Shown piece by piece: positions 13,877 to 17,976 of a stretch of DNA of 17,976 nucleotides. Source of the DNA: DATMXS01 sp050260275 (GTDB taxonomy: Bacteria > Acidobacteriota > Terriglobia > Bryobacterales > Bryobacteraceae). The stretch covers positions 1 to 17,976 of the forward strand of contig JBLNBX010000144.1 of the NCBI GenBank assembly GCA_050260275.1, in the 5' to 3' direction. The translations under genes were made by a program, and so were the position numbers. Position 1 is the first letter of the stretch, and each line of letters starts with the position of its first letter. The notes under the pieces are model-generated. The model searched no databases. It worked only from the letters and a program-made list of their open reading frames with translations, and was not told where the DNA came from.

Positions 13877-14656
13877 TCATCTGGGCGCTATGGGCGTTTG
13901 CGCCTGGCTGCCAAGGCCGGCGTACGTCTCTTTCACCCGTACGGCTTTGTCACCCTCGAAGGTGACGAAAACGATCTTGCCCGGGGGCTTGCCGTAAACC
14001 CAATCCTCGCTCTCGACGCCATCCTTTGTCTCGCGGATCTTGCGCAGCGGTTTTCCGAGCGCCAGCAGAACCTGGTCGCGGTCCATGCCCTCAATGGCGC
14101 GCTGTTCCTTGATGGCTTCCTGAATCTCCGGCGGCAGGCTCTCGATGTAGCTTTCCGTCGCTGTGCGCTTCTCGAAATCGAGTATGGGAGCAAGCAGTTC
14201 CTTCACCTCGGCGGGCGAGATGGACGTCAGGTTGCGGTTGAACAGCAGCGCGATCGATGTGCCTCCGGGCGCGTTCGACTGTCCCCGGGCGATGGGTGTA
14301 GTGCGCGTGCCGGTGCCCACCTCGATACGCTCGTACCACTTGCGCCCGCCCTTGAAACCCTTGTTGATCTCGAGGACGAGCTTGTCGCTTTCGATGTCGA
14401 TCTTCGTTATCTGCACCAGGTCGCCAACGCGTGCCGCGGGTCCGTGCTCGCTGACGGCCTCGTTCCACTCGTCGTGGTCCCACACGCCGGAAACGTCGAA
14501 CTTCAGGGCTTTTTTCGAACGCGGGATTGTTACCTTGGCGGTGGCGTACTCGGCGGTGAGGCCGCGTACCAGTTCGAGTCTTTGCTCGGGTGTGAGCTTC
14601 TCGGCCGCGGTGAGCGAGGCCGCGGCAACTGCGATCCCCAGAATGGCTCTCAGCAT
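13877..14656 (-). CDS. Exported protein with BamE/SmpA-like C-terminal region
   Basis: A 259-aa protein with a short signal peptide (MLRAILGIAVAAASLTAA, cleaved near Glu19), so probably periplasmic. The middle (60-165) is beta-rich and unrecognised (RVGDLVQITKIDIESDKLVLEINKG, GGTSIALLFNRNLTSISPAEVKELL). The C-terminal third (about 190-245) has GMDRDQVLLALGKPLRKIRET...DWVYGKPPGKIVFVTFEGDKAVRVKE. This GMxxxQVxxxLGxP...WxYG...FxxxxV pattern is that of BamE/SmpA-like small alpha/beta folds, which in other proteins bind outer-membrane assembly partners. The resemblance is by eye and the role is inferred. It starts 16 bp after the CPBP protease gene and is likely the last gene of that operon. The conserved Asp/Trp pair in the SGVWDHDEWNE stretch is notable. 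Confidence 0.75.
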   Translation of the reverse strand: MLRAILGIAVAAASLTAAEKLTPEQRLELVRGLTAEYATAKVTIPRSKKALKFDVSGVWDHDEWNEAVSEHGPAARVGDLVQITKIDIESDKLVLEINKGFKGGRKWYERIEVGTGTRTTPIARGQSNAPGGTSIALLFNRNLTSISPAEVKELLAPILDFEKRTATESYIESLPPEIQEAIKEQRAIEGMDRDQVLLALGKPLRKIRETKDGVESEDWVYGKPPGKIVFVTFEGDKAVRVKETYAGLGSQAQTPIAPR

Positions 14657-14672
14657 GGCTTACCCTACGCGC

Positions 14673-15530
14673 CTACATCTCTTCCCAGCGGCTGCGCAGC
14701 AGGAAGGGGGTCTGCCGGCGGACGGGCGCTTTGAACACCAGCCATGCCAGCAGTCCCGCAAGCGCCAATGTCGTCACCAAACCGCCTTCCGGGCCGTAAG
14801 CGCCTCCACTCCACAGCTCGCTGGTTTTCCAGCGGAGCTCGTGGCCCGTTACATTCATTGTAAACCCGCTCAAATTTGCGCCCATCAGAGGCAGCGTCCA
14901 GTTCCAGCCTACATGCAAGCCCGAGGCGAGCCACAGATCCCCGCTTTTCCAGAACGCCAGGCCCAGAGCGAACCCCCACAGGCCCGTGTTGAACAGCGCG
15001 AGCGGGCTGACATTGAGATTCCCGGAGTGCGCGACGGCGAACAGGACGCTGACGGGGAGAATGGTGGCGAACGGGCCCGCTATGCCCATGAGCTTCTGGA
15101 ACCCGTAGCCGTGGAACAGCATCTCCTCGCCGAAGCCGCCGAAGACGATCAGGACCATCACCATCGCGATGTTCCGCCAGTCCGCCGGCGCTCCGGGGAT
15201 GGGCGCAAGCTCCGCCGCGCCCTCCAGAATCGGCCCCAGCGTCACGAAGAGTCCCGCCAGCACCGACGCGCTCAGGCCCAGAAGCAGGTTGACGGCGCTC
15301 GCGCGGTTAAGGTGATAGCCGATGCCGGCCAGCGTGCCCTGCTCATAGATGCGCATCACGAGCAGGTTCGCCACCGCCGCCGCCAGGAACGCGTGCAGCG
15401 CGCTCGCAACGAAGTACCCCAGCCCGAGCAGCAGCCAGCTAAACAGGAACAGCCCGGAGATAGCGAAGAACGAGAAGGCCGCGATGCGAATGAGCGCCGC
15501 GGCCACATCGGGACGAAGGCCAAATTTCAT
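14673..15530 (-). CDS. CPBP-family intramembrane glutamic endopeptidase (CAAX-protease type)
   Basis: A 285-aa polytopic membrane protein with about 7-8 hydrophobic helices. The CPBP/Abi active-site motifs are all present inside membrane segments: Glu135-Glu136 in GGFGEEMLFHGYGFQ, His168 in LFAVAHSGN, and His206/Asn210 in GLHVGWNWT. The usual Arg of EExxxR is replaced by His (FHG), a variant also seen in other members. Bacterial CPBP proteins include bacteriocin-immunity and protein-processing proteases; eukaryotic homologues cut prenylated CAAX proteins. The substrate here is unknown. The ATG overlaps the stop of the GHMP kinase gene (ATGA, 15527-15530), so the two are translationally coupled; the BamE-like gene follows after 16 bp. 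Confidence 0.92.
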   Translation of the reverse strand: MKFGLRPDVAAALIRIAAFSFFAISGLFLFSWLLLGLGYFVASALHAFLAAAVANLLVMRIYEQGTLAGIGYHLNRASAVNLLLGLSASVLAGLFVTLGPILEGAAELAPIPGAPADWRNIAMVMVLIVFGGFGEEMLFHGYGFQKLMGIAGPFATILPVSVLFAVAHSGNLNVSPLALFNTGLWGFALGLAFWKSGDLWLASGLHVGWNWTLPLMGANLSGFTMNVTGHELRWKTSELWSGGAYGPEGGLVTTLALAGLLAWLVFKAPVRRQTPFLLRSRWEEM

Positions 15531-16537
15531 TGCGGGACCGTCTTAACCAGCACGCCGCGAGGCGCAACGCGGGCCGGGAGCACCGTGCCGCCCACTCGCG
15601 CTATGGTTTCCTCAACGCGTTTTTTTGCGCCGCGCTCGCACAGGAAAAACACGCAGCCGCCTCCGCCCGCGCCGCAGACCTTAGCTCCGGTGGCACCCGC
15701 GCGTCGCGTCGCCTCTACCAGCCGGTCGATCAGCGGCGTCGTGATGCCGGGCGCGTTGCGCTTGCGGTGCGCCCACTCTTCGCGCAGCAGGCGTCCCGCC
15801 TCGGCCCAATCCCCCGCCTCGAGTGCGCCGCGCATGGCGTAGGCGATGGCTGCGATGCGGTCGAAGTTCCGGTGCACCACGGCGTCGCCGTCGATGTGCG
15901 CCTTCGTGACCTCCCAGTTGTTGATGCCCGACTCGCGCGGCTCGCCGGTGTAGGCGAGCGCGATGCGCTCGTTCATGTCGTCGTAGTCGACACCGATGGG
16001 CTTGAGGACGATGCCCTCGACGCGCAGTTCGACGGCGTTGAGGCCGCCGTACATGGCCGGGTAGTAATCCTGGCAGCCGGTGGGGACGCGGATGATCTGC
16101 GCCTCGATGTTCTGCGCCACCTCGCGGAGCTGTTCGAGACGAAAACCGCGGCCGGTGAGCTTGTTGAGCGCGCTCGCCACCGCGATGATCAATGCCGAGG
16201 AGCCCGCGATGCCCGCTCCGGCCGGCGCCTGCGAGTTCGTGCGCAGCGTGATGCCGGTCTCGGGCGCGAAAAAGCGCACCAAACGCGCCAGAAGCGGAAG
16301 CCGGTAGCGTTTCGAAGCGGCGAGCGCCTCGAGCGAGTCGAACTCCTCCTCGTGGCCGAGGTCGCGTGAGATGAGCTCTATCTTGCGGCCGCTGCGCGTC
16401 TCCAATTCGCAGCTCGCGTACCGGTCAATTGCGACGTTGATGGTGACAGCGTTGGTGTGAAAAAGGTAAAGCGGCCAGATGTCCAGCGTTCCGCCCGCCA
16501 GATCCGCACGGCAGGGCGCTTTCGCGGTGATGCGCAT
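15527..16537 (-). CDS. GHMP-family sugar kinase (heptose-kinase/HddA-like)
   Basis: A 336-aa cytoplasmic GHMP kinase. Motif 1 is KAPCRADLAGGTLDIW (6-21), motif 2 (the ATP phosphate loop) is APAGAGIAGSSA (104-115), and motif 3 near the C terminus is KVCGAGGGGCVFF. The RADLAGGTLD start is closest to D-glycero-D-manno-heptose-7-phosphate kinases and related sugar kinases (RLGLAGGGTD), rather than to mevalonate or homoserine kinases. Substrate is therefore a hexose/heptose phosphate or similar, unproven. No other heptose or LPS gene is in the window, so context does not settle it. It heads the operon with the CPBP protease (ATGA overlap) and the BamE-like gene. The ATG at 16537 has TATAGT 8 nt upstream, with GAGGG between that may act as a very close SD. 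Confidence 0.9.
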   Translation of the reverse strand: MRITAKAPCRADLAGGTLDIWPLYLFHTNAVTINVAIDRYASCELETRSGRKIELISRDLGHEEEFDSLEALAASKRYRLPLLARLVRFFAPETGITLRTNSQAPAGAGIAGSSALIIAVASALNKLTGRGFRLEQLREVAQNIEAQIIRVPTGCQDYYPAMYGGLNAVELRVEGIVLKPIGVDYDDMNERIALAYTGEPRESGINNWEVTKAHIDGDAVVHRNFDRIAAIAYAMRGALEAGDWAEAGRLLREEWAHRKRNAPGITTPLIDRLVEATRRAGATGAKVCGAGGGGCVFFLCERGAKKRVEETIARVGGTVLPARVAPRGVLVKTVPQ

Positions 16538-16545
16538 GAACCCTC

Positions 16546-16551
16546 ACTATA
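16546..16551 (-). promoter_or_regulatory. -10 element TATAGT of the GHMP kinase operon
   Basis: TATAGT (5 of 6) on the minus strand lies 8 nt before the ATG at 16537. Transcription would start 0-2 nt from the start codon. No -35 is obvious. Confidence 0.5.
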
Positions 16552-16646
16552 GCGGTTCGAGACGCGCGCACGCACTCAGATCGCATGCCGCCGCTTTCGT
16601 GAGATTCCGCGGCGCCCCGGCAGCAGGCAGGGGCGCTCTTCGCCTC

Positions 16647-16669
16647 GAAAACGCCGCGCGCTAGCGCGG
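16647..16669 (-). terminator. Intrinsic terminator overlapping the RidA stop codon
   Basis: A 6-bp GC stem (CCGCGC-GCTA-GCGCGG, 16654-16669), whose loop side contains the TAG stop of the RidA gene, is followed on the minus strand by CGTTTTC. It would end the NYN-RidA transcript and isolate it from the GHMP kinase promoter. Confidence 0.5.
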
Positions 16670-17044
16670 TTTGTACGCTACGACGTCGATCTCAACCTTC
16701 ATCGGCGGAGCGACGAACTGCGCCTCGACGGTGGTGCGCGCCGGACGGTGCTCGCCGAACATTTCGGCATAGACCTCGTTCATGGCGGCGAAGTCCTTCG
16801 CGTCGGCGAGATAGACGGTCACCTTGACCACGTCGGACAGCGACGCGCCACATCCCTCGAGAATGTGCGCGATGTTCGACAGCACCAGGCGGGTCTCATA
16901 GCGGATGTCGCCGAAGGATAGCTGGTTGGACTCCCTGTCGATCGGGCCCTGGCCGGATACGAACAGAAAATCGCCCGCGCGAACCGCAGGGGAATAAGGC
17001 CCCCGGGGTCCGGGCGAACCCGGGGGCGACAGGAGTTCGATCAT
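16661..17044 (-). CDS. ridA: RidA/YjgF/UK114-family imine deaminase
   Basis: A 127-aa RidA-family protein, full length. It hydrolyses reactive 2-iminobutanoate/2-iminopropanoate made by PLP enzymes such as threonine dehydratase, sparing them from damage; it acts in the cytoplasm as a trimer. The key residues are present: Arg103 in PARTTVEA (E. coli Arg105) and Glu118 in VEIDVVAY (E. coli Glu120), with Tyr17 in GPYSPAV, the LFVSGQGPID strand and DVVKVTVYLADAKDFAAMNEVYAEMF. This fits the deaminase-active RidA branch rather than Arg-less Rid4-7 members. An extra Pro/Gly-rich turn (PPGSPGPRGP) precedes Tyr17. It starts 4 bp after the NYN/LOTUS gene, so it is in the same operon. Confidence 0.95.
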   Translation of the reverse strand: MIELLSPPGSPGPRGPYSPAVRAGDFLFVSGQGPIDRESNQLSFGDIRYETRLVLSNIAHILEGCGASLSDVVKVTVYLADAKDFAAMNEVYAEMFGEHRPARTTVEAQFVAPPMKVEIDVVAYKPR

Positions 17045-17048
17045 AGGC

Positions 17049-17976
17049 TTATTCTGTCGCAGGCGCGCGCTTGCGTGTCGCGCGCTTTTTCGTCGTAGCT
17101 GCCGCAGTCTTGGCGGTCCGCTTGCGCGTGGTCTTTGTCGTGGCAGCCTTGCGCGTGCGCTTGCGTTTCGGCGGAGGCTCCGGGTTGAACAGCGGCGGCC
17201 CGACGTTCGTCTCGGGCTGCTTCTCGTCTTCCTCGGTCTCTACATGCTCGGCCGCTATCTCCTCGGGGCTCGGCTCTGGCGGAGCGGGCGGATAGAACTC
17301 CGCGCCGAGGTATACGATCAGGCCCTTATCCTCGGTCGGTTCCACGCGCACAACGAGCTTATCCTGCGCGTAGTTGAGCAGCTCGGCAAACTCCTGGAAG
17401 CCGTAGCGTGCGGGCTCGAAATCGGGCTGCGCTTCCTTCACCCACTGTTCCAGGTCCTCGGCAGGCCGGCCGGTGTCGAGTTCCAGACGGTGCTCTTCGA
17501 GCACATCGCGGAGAACCGTAAGAATCTCCTCAGGCTTGTGGATCGGCTCCACGGGAGCCTTGGCCGCCTCGCATTTGCGCTCGATGACGTACCGGCCTTC
17601 ATCGCCGGACACATTGACAAAGCCGGCGTCACGGAGCTTCTCGACGAAGTCGGTGAAACTGCCCGCGCCGTAGGCGCGCTCGCTGAATGCCGAGTCGAGC
17701 TGCAGCATCGTGGACTTGAGCAGGCCGAGCTGCGGCGTCACCTCACGGCGCTCCAAAACCTGGAGCGCGCGTTCGACGAGCGGCATTGCCTGGGAAAGTT
17801 CGAGCGGCTGCCTGCGCTCGCGCTGCCGATCGCGGCGGCCCTGCTGCTGTTGCGGCTGCCCCTGCTGTTGCTGCTGTTGTTGCTGCTGCCCCTTGGGCTC
17901 CGACTTCGAATCGTCCGAAAGCACCTCGAAGCTGATGAACTCGTGGCAGTTCCTCTGGAGAATCGTGCTGGTGAAG
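17049..17976 (-). CDS. NYN (LabA-like) RNase-type protein with tandem OST-HTH/LOTUS, polyQ linker and basic tail; 5' end outside window
   Basis: The frame is open to the right edge, so this is the C-terminal ~308 residues; the GTG at 17924 is internal. The first residues (FTSTILQRNCHEFISFE) fit the end of a NYN/LabA PIN-like domain, the Mg-dependent RNase fold. Then comes a polyglutamine linker (9 Gln, then QPQQQQ). The first OST-HTH/LOTUS domain (about 60-130) has ELSQAMPLVERALQVLE, TPQLGLLKSTMLQLDSAFSERAYG and SFTDFVEKLRDAGFV. A second, LOTUS-like domain (about 145-235) contains KPEEILTVLRDVLEEHRLEL and RYGFQEFAELLNYAQDKLVV. An acidic/Pro stretch precedes a Lys/Arg/Ala/Thr tail (KRKRTRKAATTKTTRKRT...) like histone H1. 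NYN-LOTUS proteins are thought to bind and process RNA; the role of this one is unknown. The RidA gene follows after 4 bp. Confidence 0.85.
   Translation of the reverse strand, partial: FTSTILQRNCHEFISFEVLSDDSKSEPKGQQQQQQQQQGQPQQQQGRRDRQRERRQPLELSQAMPLVERALQVLERREVTPQLGLLKSTMLQLDSAFSERAYGAGSFTDFVEKLRDAGFVNVSGDEGRYVIERKCEAAKAPVEPIHKPEEILTVLRDVLEEHRLELDTGRPAEDLEQWVKEAQPDFEPARYGFQEFAELLNYAQDKLVVRVEPTEDKGLIVYLGAEFYPPAPPEPSPEEIAAEHVETEEDEKQPETNVGPPLFNPEPPPKRKRTRKAATTKTTRKRTAKTAAATTKKRATRKRAPATE
17841..17888 (-). repeat. CAG/CAA repeat encoding polyglutamine
   Basis: Nine consecutive Gln codons at 17862-17888, then Gly, Gln, Pro and four more Gln. CAG and CAA are mixed, so it is not a pure trinucleotide slippage tract, which hints at selection for the protein sequence. 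Confidence 0.8.

Noticed and set aside
14163..15842. 559-codon plus-strand open frame across the BamE-like and CPBP genes
   Set aside because: Antisense to two well-supported genes; its Arg/Gln/Pro-rich product looks like a shadow.

Overview
The window looks like chromosomal DNA of a high-GC Gram-negative bacterium, most likely an acidobacterium of the Solibacter/Bryobacter type. The pointers are a Ser/Thr kinase fused to a PD40/TolB-like propeller, a secreted PmoA-like (DUF6807) protein, a MASE3-PAS protein ending in a Cys4 tail, and an RND/HlyD adaptor pair with a MacB/LolD-type ATPase. This assignment is inference from gene content. I see no rRNA, tRNA, CRISPR, insertion sequence or phage gene. 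16 protein genes are confidently called (two cut by the window edges), plus one small hypothetical and one doubtful micro-ORF.

Layout. 1-3740: the 3' part of one efflux adaptor gene, a convergent inositol-monophosphatase/HisN-like gene overlapping its end by 11 bp, then a second adaptor and an ABC ATPase in an operon; no permease lies in the window. 3861-4934: a CYTH phosphohydrolase/cyclase-fold gene and a small membrane protein. 4956-5435 (minus): an Ala/Pro-linker protein. 5637-7081: the exported PmoA-like protein and a small membrane-anchored protein, closed by a GC-rich bidirectional terminator. 7141-7350 (minus): a cold-shock protein gene with a leader of about 150 nt carrying a perfect 23-nt hairpin. 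7644-10325: the kinase-propeller protein, divergent from csp. 10335-11822 (minus): the MASE3-PAS-Cys4 protein. 11823-12727: mostly non-coding, with one 69-aa gene. 12728-17976 (all minus): read in transcription order, an NYN/LOTUS protein (5' end outside), RidA, then a GHMP kinase / CPBP protease / BamE-like secreted protein operon, then GAPDH.

How the genes fit. The adaptors and ATPase are parts of one or two tripartite or MacAB-like exporters. The kinase and the MASE3 protein are independent sensors. The GHMP kinase, CPBP protease and BamE-like genes are translationally coupled or nearly so and probably act in envelope or sugar-precursor metabolism, although no shared pathway is proven. GAPDH and RidA are housekeeping.

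The most striking cross-cutting signal is at gene starts. Several genes (1509-, 3861+, 7644+, 11822-, 16537- and perhaps 5637+) have a -10-like hexamer only 6-11 nt before the start codon and little or no Shine-Dalgarno, so their mRNAs would be leaderless or nearly so. Others (3027+, 5435-, 7350-, 12324-, 13735-) carry strong AGGAG-type sites. The other items worth a second look are the cold-shock leader hairpin and the NYN/LOTUS protein with a polyglutamine linker and a histone-H1-like tail.
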